From Nocardia jiangxiensis NBRC 101359 (GTDB lineage Bacteria > Actinomycetota > Actinomycetes > Mycobacteriales > Mycobacteriaceae): a DNA stretch of 64,000 nucleotides. The notes under the pieces are model-generated. The model was not told where the DNA came from and searched no databases. It worked only from the letters and a program-made list of their open reading frames with translations. Shown here piece after piece: positions 25,875 through 34,189 of the stretch. A program made the position numbers and the translations under genes. The DNA lies in the NCBI RefSeq assembly GCF_000308615.1, contig NZ_BAGB01000058.1, forward strand, positions 54,616 to 118,615. Reading direction: 5' to 3'. Every line of letters starts with the position of its first letter. Positions within the stretch are counted from its first letter, which is position 1.

Positions 25875-26086
25875 GGGTTCAATCGGCTCACTGCTGATGC
25901 GCTGAACCCGAATCCGGTTGCGCCACTTTCCTGTCAACCTGAGGTCGCGCACCATGATGGCGCCCGAAGGTGATCATCAGAGCGCGCAAGGCGGTCCTGC
26001 ATGATCGAGTTCGATGTTCCACTGCCCTCGACGAGCGATTCGCCACGCTGGGACGGATGCGGCACGCGAGCCTCGCAATGCGACGA

Positions 26087-26704
26087 TCACGCGCCGATCC
26101 GAGCAGCCAGGACTGGTTGTCCTGAGCCGGTGAGTTCCCTGAGAACGCTGGGGCGGCCGGTGATCGCCAGGAGTAGCGCTTCACCGGTGCCGACAACCTC
26201 CGGCCCGGTGCCGTGCGACCAGTCGATATCGTCGGCGCGCAAGCGAAGTCCGCGGATTCGATGCCAGGCGCCCAGGCGCGGGTTGGGGAGGGTGGCGTCG
26301 AGAACACGAGTCAAACGATCTGTCGGGATCTGCCGTGGGACGCCCAGCGGGCGGCGGATGTCCTGGTGGTGGATGGTGCCGTCGACCAGTGCGATCATGC
26401 CGCCGAATCCGGCGGTCAGTCCGCGGGGCACCAGGTGCTCGTTCAGGAATTGCAGCAGACGCTCGGGGCCCAGCGAGCCGAACTCCTCGACGCCGGCCTG
26501 GTTGGCGCGCACGATCCGTCCCTTGGCGAAGCGCCGGAGCAGCCCCCAGCGCCCCAGTTCCTCGTAACTGATCATGTGCGCCACCACATCTCGAACCCGC
26601 CAGCCCTCACAGAGGGAGGGCTGCTCCCACTGTTCGGGAGTGAGCGTGGCGAGGAATTCGGCCAAATCCACTCGCTCCAGGCGCGCCATCTCCATATCGT
26701 TCAT
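26087..26704 (-). CDS. Maleylpyruvate-isomerase-family (DinB-like) protein
   Basis: The 205-residue product has the mycothiol-dependent maleylpyruvate isomerase N-terminal domain: DLAEFLATLTPEQWEQPSLCEGWRVRDVVAHMISYEELG, with the conserved His of VAHM as metal ligand and a second His in VDGTIHHQDIRRPLG. The C-terminal part (LGAWHRIRGLRLRADDIDWSHGTGPEVVG, LLLAITGRP) matches the TIGR03083 type. The reaction is not known for most members. Its ATG overlaps the stop of the upstream SRPBCC gene (ATGA), so it is the last gene of an ArsR-controlled operon. Confidence 0.85.
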   Translation of the reverse strand: MNDMEMARLERVDLAEFLATLTPEQWEQPSLCEGWRVRDVVAHMISYEELGRWGLLRRFAKGRIVRANQAGVEEFGSLGPERLLQFLNEHLVPRGLTAGFGGMIALVDGTIHHQDIRRPLGVPRQIPTDRLTRVLDATLPNPRLGAWHRIRGLRLRADDIDWSHGTGPEVVGTGEALLLAITGRPSVLRELTGSGQPVLAARIGA

Positions 26705-26955
26705 GCGGGATCGCCTCCCGTGGAATGATTTTCGGCGGTCTTCGCGAAAAGCTCGAGCAGGGTGCTCCATCCGCCGCCGCGCTCGGCGATGGTGTGCGCG
26801 ATGCCCTCGCTCACATCGGCCATCTCGGACTGCCCGATGTGATACGCCGCAGGCCACCAGCTGCCGAACGATTCGGTGAAGAAGGCGAACGCCCGGTCGA
26901 TCGGCAGGGCGACGGTCGCGGAGCCCCGCAGGATCGGAACGGCGGGTGTGCTCAT
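26701..26955 (-). CDS. SRPBCC/AHSA1-type protein with internal deletion
   Basis: Only 84 residues long, half of the usual 150-180. The first 48 residues (ILRGSATVALPIDRAFAFFTESFGSWWPAAYHIGQSEMADV) match the N-terminus of SRPBCC proteins found with ArsR regulators. The end (GGGWSTLLELFAKTAEN) matches their C-terminal helix. The central beta-sheet that forms the ligand cavity is missing, while the frame and both overlapping junctions with the neighbours (ATGA at each end) are kept. I infer an in-frame deletion of about 80-90 codons. The product is unlikely to bind ligand as its relatives do but keeps translation coupling intact. Confidence 0.65.
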   Translation of the reverse strand: MSTPAVPILRGSATVALPIDRAFAFFTESFGSWWPAAYHIGQSEMADVSEGIAHTIAERGGGWSTLLELFAKTAENHSTGGDPA

Positions 26956-27287
26956 GAGGGATACTCCTGTTCGGATTCGGGGATCGCCGCATCGGCGGCC
27001 TTCTGGAAAGCGGTGAGCGCGTCGTCCCAGATCCGTTGGAAATACGCCTGAATCGCGGCAAGCCCCTCCGGATTTATCCGGTAGATGCGCCGCGTGCCCT
27101 CGGGCGTGGCCACCACCAATCCACCGTCCCGCAACACCCGCAGATGTTGCGACACCGCCTGCCGGGTGATCGGCAGCGACTCCGCGAGCTCCCCCACCGA
27201 CGACGGACGCCGAGCCAGACGCTCGAAGATCGCCTGCCGCATCGGATCACCCAGAATGGCCAGATCCACATCTATGAAAGCCGACAC
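26952..27287 (-). CDS. ArsR-family transcriptional regulator
   Basis: A 111-residue winged-helix protein. ILGDPMRQAIFERLARRPSSVGELAESLPITRQAVSQHLRVLRDGGLVVATPEGTRRIYRINPEGL covers the ArsR/SmtB-type DNA-binding domain. No metal-binding cysteines are present, as in the subgroup that sits with SRPBCC partners. It begins at a GTG only seven bases after a good -10 box, so its mRNA is probably leaderless. It starts the three-gene overlapping operon and likely controls it. Confidence 0.88.
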   Translation of the reverse strand: MSAFIDVDLAILGDPMRQAIFERLARRPSSVGELAESLPITRQAVSQHLRVLRDGGLVVATPEGTRRIYRINPEGLAAIQAYFQRIWDDALTAFQKAADAAIPESEQEYPS

Positions 27288-27294
27288 GAACGTA

Positions 27295-27322
27295 AGTGTA
27301 CGCTTTCAAAGGCTGCTGACAA
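27295..27322 (-). promoter_or_regulatory. Promoter of the arsR operon (leaderless start)
   Basis: On the minus strand TTGTCA (27317-27322) and TACACT (27295-27300) are 16 bases apart. The arsR GTG begins seven bases after the -10 box, where transcription would start, so no ribosome binding site is expected or seen. Confidence 0.65.
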
Positions 27323-27415
27323 GGGGTTTGCTACGCCGGATAACGCGCGATCATCCGGCGAGCCCTCGGCGCAGGGCTCCGGCGAGTTCGGCGAGCTGAC
27401 GGACTGGCCGAGTGC

Positions 27416-28279
27416 GTGGCCGGTATCCGGCTGAACAGCGCGGGACGGGTGATCCGCTTCGCGCACGACGGCAGGGAAGCTCCGGACACCGCGATGCCCG
27501 CGTCCACGACGGTGGCGGTCACCCTCGATGAGGAGGAGATCGGCACGGTATGGCTGGAACGTCCCGGCCCGCCCGGCGCGCTCGATCAGCTGCTGCTGGA
27601 ACGGCTGGCCCTGGCCACCGCGTCGGTCGTGGAACGGTACGGTCCGGCGCACACCACCATGGCCGATCCCGCGCTGGTCGAGCTGGTGATCAGCGCCGGA
27701 ACCGACGAACCGGCCCGTAATCGCGCACTGCGACTGATGGGTTTCGCCGCCGAACTGCCGATCCGCGTCGTTGCCGTGCACTCACCCGTAGCAATCGATC
27801 GGATCGGCAGCCTGATCTGCCCGGATCGTCCGGTGAAGGCCGCGACGGTCGCCGACGTGGGCGTCATCCTGGCGACCACCGTCGATGCGGCCCGGTTCCC
27901 GCCCGAGGTCCGAGCGGGCATCGGTGCGGCGGACAGTCCCGATCGTTCCTGGTCCGAGGCCCGTACCGCGCTGCGCTTCACCACTTCTCGCATCCCGATC
28001 ATCCATCATGACGATCTGGGCGCACTGTCTGTACTGGACCGGATACCTGCGAACCTGTTGCAAGACAACGCCGATATCGCAGCAATAGACCGAATCGCTT
28101 CGCGCCCCGAAGATCTCGACACCCTCGATGCCTACTGCACCACAGGCTCGTTACGTCGAGCCGCCGACCTGCTACACCTGCACCACAGCAGCGTCGCCCG
28201 CCGCCTCGAAAACCTCGGCAGAACCCTGGGTTTCGACCTCACCGCCCCGCCGGACTCATGCGCGCGGGCCTCGCACTGA
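27416..28279 (+). CDS. CdaR/PucR-like helix-turn-helix regulator, N-terminally shortened
   Basis: The 287-residue product ends with a PucR/CdaR-type HTH (LDTLDAYCTTGSLRRAADLLHLHHSSVARRLENLGRTLGFDL), preceded by a domain of the kind found in actinobacterial regulators (VVAVHSPVAIDRIG, FTTSRIPIIHHDDLGALSVL). Relatives as I recall them have some 50-70 more N-terminal residues, including a helix leading to the CPAGIRL-like motif seen here as CVAGIRLNSAGRVIRF. Upstream codons continue that similarity (ALGAGLRRVRRADGLAE) until a TAA at 27341, without any ATG or GTG. So either the gene was truncated on insertion of the arsR promoter region, or it uses an unusual start. Confidence 0.6.
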   Translation: MAGIRLNSAGRVIRFAHDGREAPDTAMPASTTVAVTLDEEEIGTVWLERPGPPGALDQLLLERLALATASVVERYGPAHTTMADPALVELVISAGTDEPARNRALRLMGFAAELPIRVVAVHSPVAIDRIGSLICPDRPVKAATVADVGVILATTVDAARFPPEVRAGIGAADSPDRSWSEARTALRFTTSRIPIIHHDDLGALSVLDRIPANLLQDNADIAAIDRIASRPEDLDTLDAYCTTGSLRRAADLLHLHHSSVARRLENLGRTLGFDLTAPPDSCARASH

Positions 28280-28460
28280 GGCTCTGGAGGTTGCTCCACG
28301 ACGGACAGGTCGTTGGCAACGGTCGCTGATGATCGCTCTCTGCGGCTGTATCTCCTCGACGAGTCCGCCCGACCGACGCCTGTATGGTCGATCCGGACTC
28401 ACAACCCGGCCCCGGCCACGTCATCGGACCATGCGAGTACCTCGGACGGCGAATTCCCTC

Positions 28461-28579
28461 CGGGTTCAGGTCGCGATACCGCCAGGTTGGCGTCACGGCC
28501 ACAGACCAGACCGCGGTATCGCCGCTTTGGCGATCACGGCCCCGGTTCAGGCCGCGACACCGCCTGGTTGTCGCTCACG
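28461..28579. repeat. Three degenerate tandem repeats of about 30 bases
   Basis: Three related segments begin near 28470, 28511 and 28551, about 40 bases apart. Each resembles TCGCGATACCGCC followed by a G/T-rich part and TCACG. The third lies inside the last codons of the DUF222/HNH gene (ending RERQPGGVAA), the others just beyond its stop. Identity between first and third copy is about 25 of 30. They look like duplicated 3' ends of the gene. The remainder of 28280-28546 shows nothing else. Confidence 0.5.
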
Positions 28580-30031
28580 CAACCAACACCTATGCGCAGC
28601 GCGTTCTCGTTCCCGGCGAGCATGGATGCCCGCGACGATTTCTGCCAGCAGTTCCCCGGCGCGATGACGATGGTTCACTCGCGGAGTACCAGTCGGATCA
28701 ATATGATCCGGCGCTATCCACGCCGTCCGGCCAGGGAACTGTGAATCTTCGTTCAGAACAACAGTTTTCCAACCAGTCTCCGTGTCATTGATCAGCAAAT
28801 GACAGTGATCGCACGCCAACACCAGATTCTCGATATCGGTCGGACCACCCTTGCTGAAATCACGAACGTGATGCACCGCGCACAGCGACGCAGGCGCATC
28901 ACACCCAGGCCGCGAACAACCACCCAGCGCAGCGATCAGCGAAAGCCGTTGCGCAGGTGAAGCCAACCGACGCATCCGACCCAAATGCAACGGCAAACCA
29001 GCATGGTCGAACACCGCCAGATACGGGCGAGACCGCTCAGCCAACCGCAACGCGTCGGTGATCGCCACCGCGCCACCGGTCGCAGTGGTCGCGACCCCGG
29101 ACAGGCGCTCCACATCCTGCACCCGCATCGTCAACACGGTGGTAACCGGTATGCCTCGATGTGAGCCGAGTTTGCCGGTATCGACCAGCTCGCCGAGCAG
29201 CAGGGTGAACGCGTCATGGGTGCGTTGGGCAGCGGTGCGAGAATCACGCTGCGCCGCAGCAGCAATCAGCTCCGAATCCACGCGGTCCACATCAGCCCCG
29301 GGGCTGGCCGGATCATCCGGATTCCCCACACCGGGACGCGCGTACTTGGCCAGCACCGAATCCAGCAACGCCCGCAGTATCGGATCGATCTCCCCGCTGA
29401 TCGCGGACATCCCATCCGCACGCTGCCGCCCGATCCTGACCCCGCGCATCCGAGCACGATCAGACTCGTCCGTGACTTTTCCATCCGGATCCAAATACGC
29501 CAGAATGCTGTCCCCAACCTTGCCCACATCATCAGGCGACCCGGTCTCGGCGAACTCGGTCAGGATCTGTTCCGCCGCCACACGATCGACCTCATCGGCC
29601 GCACGCGGGATCCTGATCATCACCGACGCAATACCCCGCGCATGCTCCACAGAAATATCCCCCGAACGCAACGCCGCTGCCACACAGGGCAACTCGGGCT
29701 CACGCTCCTGACCCGACAGATCACGGAACGTGCCCACCTTCGCCGCCGCACGCACGCGTGCGCCGGCCTCGGCATTCGACAATCGCAGGGTTTCCATCAG
29801 GAACCGTTTGATCGTCTTGGCACCCGAATCCACAGGAATCGACCGGGAATCCACCTCTATCAGCAGCCGATGCTGCACCGCAGCCAACATCCGCGCCGCA
29901 CGCTCGACCCCACGCAGCAACTCCACCACCCCACGATCCGACAACGGAGCCAAAGATTGCTCGACCAAGTCACCTACCGCAGCCAACAGCACATCAGCTG
30001 TCGGCCCTCCAATCTCCCCCATCGAATCCAT
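28547..30031 (-). CDS. DUF222/HNH endonuclease-domain protein (13E12 type)
   Basis: The 494-residue protein has a helical DUF222 domain over most of its length (VELLRGVERAARMLAAVQHRLLIEV, RLSNAEAGARVRAAAKVG) and a C-terminal HNH nuclease domain, CSRPGCDAPASLCAVHHVRDFSKGGPTDIENLVLACDHCH, with the HH and Asn and His residues and zinc cysteines intact. The family is multicopy in Nocardia and mycobacteria, where it is known as REP13E12; some copies serve as phage integration sites. The role in the cell is not established. The frame is intact with no sign of decay, but flanking sequence is gene-poor and the 3' end is repeated. Confidence 0.9.
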   Translation of the reverse strand: MDSMGEIGGPTADVLLAAVGDLVEQSLAPLSDRGVVELLRGVERAARMLAAVQHRLLIEVDSRSIPVDSGAKTIKRFLMETLRLSNAEAGARVRAAAKVGTFRDLSGQEREPELPCVAAALRSGDISVEHARGIASVMIRIPRAADEVDRVAAEQILTEFAETGSPDDVGKVGDSILAYLDPDGKVTDESDRARMRGVRIGRQRADGMSAISGEIDPILRALLDSVLAKYARPGVGNPDDPASPGADVDRVDSELIAAAAQRDSRTAAQRTHDAFTLLLGELVDTGKLGSHRGIPVTTVLTMRVQDVERLSGVATTATGGAVAITDALRLAERSRPYLAVFDHAGLPLHLGRMRRLASPAQRLSLIAALGGCSRPGCDAPASLCAVHHVRDFSKGGPTDIENLVLACDHCHLLINDTETGWKTVVLNEDSQFPGRTAWIAPDHIDPTGTPRVNHRHRAGELLAEIVAGIHARRERERAAHRCWLRERQPGGVAA

Positions 30032-30548
30032 GTTCGAATTCTACCGAGAAAAACACCCCGAAACACCCCACCAACCGATGTGAAATCAGAATCTTCACCC
30101 TGGACAACTGACCCAATCATCCACGCACACACCAATTTTCAGAGAACCGCTGATCAATTCCAGTCTACGACGCCCCTGATCGCAACCGCACGACAAAACA
30201 CGCACCCCAACCCGAAACCGCAACAGCACCCACCATTGTCGACAGCCCGCTGTCGTGATCACTTGTCGACGGGGCGCCGCGCCCAACGTTGCCGCGTCAT
30301 CGACAACCGCTTCGGTTCGATTACGACATCTGCGCCCACCCAGATCGTCGCCCCCGAGGTTCGCCCCGAACGACAGACAGGGAACTCGAAGATCTCAGGC
30401 AGCAGCGACAGGACAGAGAATGCCCCGACGGCACTCGACTCGCGGCGGATCGGTCGACGTAGGTGATTCGAAGGATCGGCCCGGCACTCGCCTGCACCTG
30501 CGACGAGTCTGCATCGTTCACCTCCCAGAACCAGAGTGTTCGACTCGA
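30032..30548. other. Gene-free stretch upstream of the DUF222/HNH gene
   Basis: About 517 bases with no credible gene on either strand. The first 200 bases are richer in A+T and C than the surroundings and probably hold the HNH promoter. I see no inverted repeats or target duplications that would mark an insertion element. Confidence 0.5.
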
Positions 30549-31127
30549 TCACGGTCGGCTCTGGGATTCCGCTACGGCTTGCACTTCGGCGAGGGTTCGG
30601 CGGGCGAGTTCGCCGAATTCGTCGTGATTGGCGGGGTCGCTCCAGCGCTCGTAGGCGATCTTCCAGGCGATCCCGCAGAGTTCGGCGACGACGCGGGCGG
30701 TGAGCTCGGGGACGCCGCGGCGTTCCAGCGCTTCGATCATCGACGCGGTGAGACCCAGACCTTTGAGTGCCTCGCGTTCCCGCAGTTCCGGGTGGGCGGC
30801 GATGACCGCTTGCCGCCGGGCGGCGAACTCGCGACGTTCCGGAGGGAAGGCTTCTCTGCCGATCACGTCCAGGGCGTGCGCCACCGCTTCGAGCGCCCCG
30901 GCCTCGGCCGGGGCGGCGGTGATTCCGTCGACGAGCAGTCCGGTCATCGTGCCGCCGCCGAACAGCACCTCCCGTTTGTCGGGGAAATGCCGGAAGAAGG
31001 TGCTCTTGGTGAGTCCGGCGCGCTCCGCGATCTCGATCACCGTCGTGTTCTCGTAGCCGCGCTCCTCGAACAGTTCGAGGGCAGCGACGACGAGTCGCTG
31101 CGATGCGTTGGGTTGCCAGCGGGCCAT
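30549..31127 (-). CDS. TetR-family transcriptional regulator
   Basis: This 192-residue regulator begins MARWQPNASQRLVVAALELFEERGYENTTVIEIAERAGLTKSTFFRHFPDKREVLF, a textbook TetR DNA-binding domain, and continues with the helical ligand domain. The ATG at 31127 was taken as the start because the TetR domain begins there; upstream in-frame residues run through the operator. It is divergent from an MDR oxidoreductase, with two palindromic sites in the 83-base gap, so it should repress both genes. Confidence 0.9.
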   Translation of the reverse strand: MARWQPNASQRLVVAALELFEERGYENTTVIEIAERAGLTKSTFFRHFPDKREVLFGGGTMTGLLVDGITAAPAEAGALEAVAHALDVIGREAFPPERREFAARRQAVIAAHPELREREALKGLGLTASMIEALERRGVPELTARVVAELCGIAWKIAYERWSDPANHDEFGELARRTLAEVQAVAESQSRP

Positions 31128-31141
31128 GCCCACATCGTACC

Positions 31142-31187
31142 GGGACTTGGTCCCGTCACTGCGGTATAGTGATGGCACCAAGTCCCG
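31142..31187. promoter_or_regulatory. Paired TetR operators in a divergent promoter
   Basis: GGGAC-TTG-GTCCC (31142-31154) is a perfect palindrome, and GGCAC-CAA-GTCCC (31174-31186) is a near match. Viewed together CGGGACTTGGT and ACCAAGTCCCG form 11-base inverted arms around 25 bases. A plus-strand -10 box, TATAGT (31165-31170), lies between them, so occupancy of both would block both genes. Confidence 0.8.
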
Positions 31188-31210
31188 TTACTGTTTCTCT
31201 GGAGGTCGCA

Positions 31211-32140
31211 ATGAGTCGAGCCGTCATCTACGAGACGTTCGGCGGTCCCGAGGTGCTGGAGCTGCGGAAGGTTCCGGAACCGCATGCCGGACCGGGCGAG
31301 GTCCGCGTCCGCGTCACCGCCGCCGGTCTGAATCCCATGGACTGGCTCATCGCCGCGCAGCCCGAGGCGGCGGCGCAGTTCGGCATCACCGTGCCGGCCG
31401 GTTTCGGTTACGACTTCGCCGGCGTGGTGGACGAAGTCGGCGACAGCGCAACGGGTTTCGCTGTGGGCGACCGTGTCTACGGTGGTGCGATGGGTCGGGC
31501 CGCCGCCGATTTCGTGGTGGTCGATACGCGCGCCGGAGCGGCCGAAGGGCTCTGGCACACACCGGAGGGCATCAGCGACGAGGTGGCGGCCACGCTTCCC
31601 GTAGCCGGTATGACCGCGGCCGCCGCGTTGACGGCGATCGATCTGCGATCCGGCGACACCGTCCTGGTCGGCGGCGCAGCAGGCGGTGTGGGCGTATTCG
31701 CCGTCCAGCTTGCGAGACTCGCCGGAGCCAGAGTGCTCGGGACGGCTTCGGAAGGCACCTTCGAATTCCTGCGCGGATTCGGCGCCGAACCGGTCACCTA
31801 CGGCCCCGGACTGGCGGATCGGGTGCGTGCCCTGGCCCCGGAGGGCGTGACCGCCGCCACCGATCTGTTCGGCACCGAAACGGCCGAAACCGCACTCGCA
31901 CTGAGTGTTCCGCCCGAGCGGATCTCCACTGTCGCCGCAGGGCCCACCCCTCCCGGCGGCGTGCGCGCGACCGGCGGAATCAACGCGGGCCCGGACGATA
32001 TGACACGGATCAGCGACGCGATCCTCGCCGGAACGCTCACCGTGCCGATCGCCGCGACCTTCCCGATCGAGAAGATTCGCGATGCGGTGACAATGCAGGC
32101 CGGACGTCACGTGCACGGCAAGATCGTTGTCACGCTCTGA
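31211..32140 (+). CDS. Quinone-oxidoreductase-type MDR dehydrogenase
   Basis: A 309-residue zinc-free MDR enzyme: MSRAVIYETFGGPEVLELRKVPEPHAGPGEVRVRV, GYDFAGVVDEVG, and the NADPH-binding VGGAAGGVGVFAVQLARLAGARVLG. The C-terminus AVTMQAGRHVHGKIVVTL is typical. It likely reduces quinones or alpha,beta-unsaturated carbonyls. GGAGG is placed five bases before the ATG. Controlled by the divergent TetR protein. It is not a close copy of the enzyme at 14.7 kb; the two pairs are parallel versions of one design. Confidence 0.87.
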   Translation: MSRAVIYETFGGPEVLELRKVPEPHAGPGEVRVRVTAAGLNPMDWLIAAQPEAAAQFGITVPAGFGYDFAGVVDEVGDSATGFAVGDRVYGGAMGRAAADFVVVDTRAGAAEGLWHTPEGISDEVAATLPVAGMTAAAALTAIDLRSGDTVLVGGAAGGVGVFAVQLARLAGARVLGTASEGTFEFLRGFGAEPVTYGPGLADRVRALAPEGVTAATDLFGTETAETALALSVPPERISTVAAGPTPPGGVRATGGINAGPDDMTRISDAILAGTLTVPIAATFPIEKIRDAVTMQAGRHVHGKIVVTL

Positions 32141-32151
32141 CCAGCACGGGC

Positions 32152-33003
32152 TCAGCGAAAGCTGTCCACCGCAAGCTGGACGAAACTGCGGACCAGGGGG
32201 CTCGGCGCGGCCTCGGATTGCGCCACCACCAGGTGGCTCGGGGGACGATCGTGGAAGGGGACGACGACCAGACCTGTGGGAAGGGGCTGATCGAGGGGCG
32301 CGAGAGCGGAGGTCGCGTTCCACAGGACCGCTTGCAGGCATTCCTGGATGGTCCGCACGATCGGTGACGAACCGTCCGGTGGGCCGCCGGTCCAGTACGC
32401 CGCCCACAGTGGGTCGGCGTTGTCCGGGAGCCGGACCCAGCGGCGGTCGGTCAGATCGTCCGAGCCGATCGACTCGCGCCCGGCCAGTGGGTCGTCCCCG
32501 CGCAGCACCACGCCGACGGGGATCCGGCGCAGGATTCGGGTGCTGATTCCGTTGTCCTCGAACGGAGTTCGGGTCAATGCCACGTCGACCAACCCGGCGC
32601 GCAGCCCGGCGGTCGGATCGCCGAGGTCGGCTTCGCGGATACTCACCTCGACCGACGGATGCTGCTCCCGGAATCGGGTGACCAGCGTTCCCGCGACGAG
32701 TTCGGCGGTATCCGCGAGCGTGCCGATCGTGAGCGTGGTGGCGCCGGCCGCGGCGGTCACCCTGGTGCGAAGCAGGTCGGCGTGTTCCAGCAGCGCGACC
32801 GACTCGTCGTACATCACCGTCCCCGCGTTGGTCAGGGTGACACCCTTCGAGGTGCGCTCGAACAAGGTGACGCCGAGTTCGTCCTCGAGCTCCCGGATCG
32901 CGCGGCTCAGCGGCGGCTGGGTCATGTGCAGACGACGCGCCGCGCGGCCGATGTGCCGCTCCTGTGCGACGGTCACGAAGTACCGGAGCGAGCGAAGGTC
33001 CAC
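32152..33003 (-). CDS. LysR-family transcriptional regulator
   Basis: The 283-residue protein opens with the LysR winged helix (MDLRSLRYFVTVAQERHIGRAARRLHMTQPPLSRAIRELEDELGVTLFERTSKGVTLT). A periplasmic-binding-protein-like effector domain follows (LTIGTLADTAELVAGTLV, GIREADLG-like VSIREADLGDPTAGLRAGLVDVALTR). GTG start. It faces the decarboxylase-like gene at 33120, the usual arrangement for a LysR activator and its target, and a symmetric site lies between. Effector unknown. Confidence 0.88.
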   Translation of the reverse strand: MDLRSLRYFVTVAQERHIGRAARRLHMTQPPLSRAIRELEDELGVTLFERTSKGVTLTNAGTVMYDESVALLEHADLLRTRVTAAAGATTLTIGTLADTAELVAGTLVTRFREQHPSVEVSIREADLGDPTAGLRAGLVDVALTRTPFEDNGISTRILRRIPVGVVLRGDDPLAGRESIGSDDLTDRRWVRLPDNADPLWAAYWTGGPPDGSSPIVRTIQECLQAVLWNATSALAPLDQPLPTGLVVVPFHDRPPSHLVVAQSEAAPSPLVRSFVQLAVDSFR

Positions 33004-33010
33004 CGCAACA

Positions 33011-33029
33011 CGATACCCACGCGGTATCG
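33011..33029. promoter_or_regulatory. LysR-type binding site
   Basis: CGATACC-N5-GGTATCG is a perfect inverted repeat that includes ATAC-N7-GTAT, the T-N11-A layout of LysR sites. It starts eight bases from the lysR start codon, in the 116-base divergent gap. Confidence 0.6.
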
Positions 33030-33119
33030 GACGTGCGGAAAGGGTGTTGGACGCGCTACGGCCGGGTCGGGAAATATCGAAATCAGCTCGCCGACACAGG
33101 AGTTCGAAAGGAGTTCGAC

Positions 33120-34118
33120 ATGACCGACGAAACCCTCACCATAGGAACCTACCGATACGATACGACCGCGGCACTGTTCGACGGCAGCGTCGGCCTCGAC
33201 GGCACGGACATCGTCATGCGGACCGCGGCCACGCTGCCGGAGATATTCGAGCGAGCGGTGCGCAAGGACGAGTACGACATCGCGGAACTCGGCCTCACCT
33301 TCTACCTGCGCCTGCTGGAATCCGGGCTGCCGTATGTCGCGTTGCCGATCTTCCCGAACCGCGTGTTCCGGCATTCCTGCGTCTTCGTCAATACACACAG
33401 CGGAATCAATGGCCCGGCGGACCTGACCGGACGGACCATCGGCGAATTCGGCACCTACGACCAGGACTCGGGCGTGTGGGCCAAGGGAATCCTGATGGAC
33501 GAGTACGGATTCGATCCCGCCGCGAACCGCTGGGTGATCGGCGGACTCGAATACGCCTCGCCGCCTTTCGATTTCATCCCGCACCCGCACCCTTCGAACG
33601 TGGAGGTGACCAACGCCCCCGCCGACGCGACATTGAGCGAGATGCTCGATGCCGGTGAGATCGACGCATTGTTCTCGGCGAACGTCCCGCAGTGCGCACT
33701 GGACGGATCCCCGAACGTCGCCCGCCTGTTCCCCGATTTCGAACCGCTCGAGCGCGATTACCACCGCCGCACGGGCATCTTCCCGATCATGCACACCGTC
33801 GTCGTCCGGCAGGATCTGCTCGACGCCCGCCCCGACCTGGTCCGCGAGGTCTACGACACCTTCTGCCGCGCGAAAGACCAAGCCGCCGAACGCTACCGCC
33901 GACACCGCAGGCTGTACCAGGTCCAAACCATGGTGCCGTGGATGAATGCCCTGATCGAACGCAACGAGGCCCAGTTCGGCCCGGACCATTGGCCCTACGG
34001 CATCGCCGCCAACCGCACCGCCCTGGACACCTATCTGCGCTACCACCACGAACAGGGCCTGTCCCCGCGTCGCCTGCAGATCGAGGACGTCTTCGCCGCA
34101 CAATTCCTCGACACCTGA
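33120..34118 (+). CDS. 4,5-dihydroxyphthalate-decarboxylase-like protein
   Basis: The 332-residue product lacks a signal peptide and has a substrate-binding-protein-like fold: LTIGTYRYDTTAALFDGSV, YDIAELGLTFYLRLLESG, FPNRVFRHSCVFVNTHSGINGPADLTGRTIGEFGTYDQDSGVWAKG, FPIMHTVVVRQDLLDARPDLVREVYDTF. Closest described relatives are Pht5-type 4,5-dihydroxyphthalate decarboxylases, though most members are uncharacterised. AAAGGAG stands six bases before the ATG. No other phthalate-degradation genes are nearby, so the substrate is open. The divergent LysR gene probably controls it, and a strong hairpin ends the unit. Confidence 0.75.
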   Translation: MTDETLTIGTYRYDTTAALFDGSVGLDGTDIVMRTAATLPEIFERAVRKDEYDIAELGLTFYLRLLESGLPYVALPIFPNRVFRHSCVFVNTHSGINGPADLTGRTIGEFGTYDQDSGVWAKGILMDEYGFDPAANRWVIGGLEYASPPFDFIPHPHPSNVEVTNAPADATLSEMLDAGEIDALFSANVPQCALDGSPNVARLFPDFEPLERDYHRRTGIFPIMHTVVVRQDLLDARPDLVREVYDTFCRAKDQAAERYRRHRRLYQVQTMVPWMNALIERNEAQFGPDHWPYGIAANRTALDTYLRYHHEQGLSPRRLQIEDVFAAQFLDT

Positions 34119-34127
34119 TCCAACGAG

Positions 34128-34161
34128 TCGGCCGCGACGGCACAGCTGCCGTCGCGGCCGA
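34128..34161. terminator. Bidirectional terminator
   Basis: Perfect 15-base arms, TCGGCCGCGACGGCA and its complement, surround a 4-base loop between the convergent genes ending at 34118 and 34190. ATCGTTTC follows on the plus strand. Confidence 0.85.
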
Positions 34162-34189
34162 TCGTTTCACTACCGCGTGAGCGTCCCGA

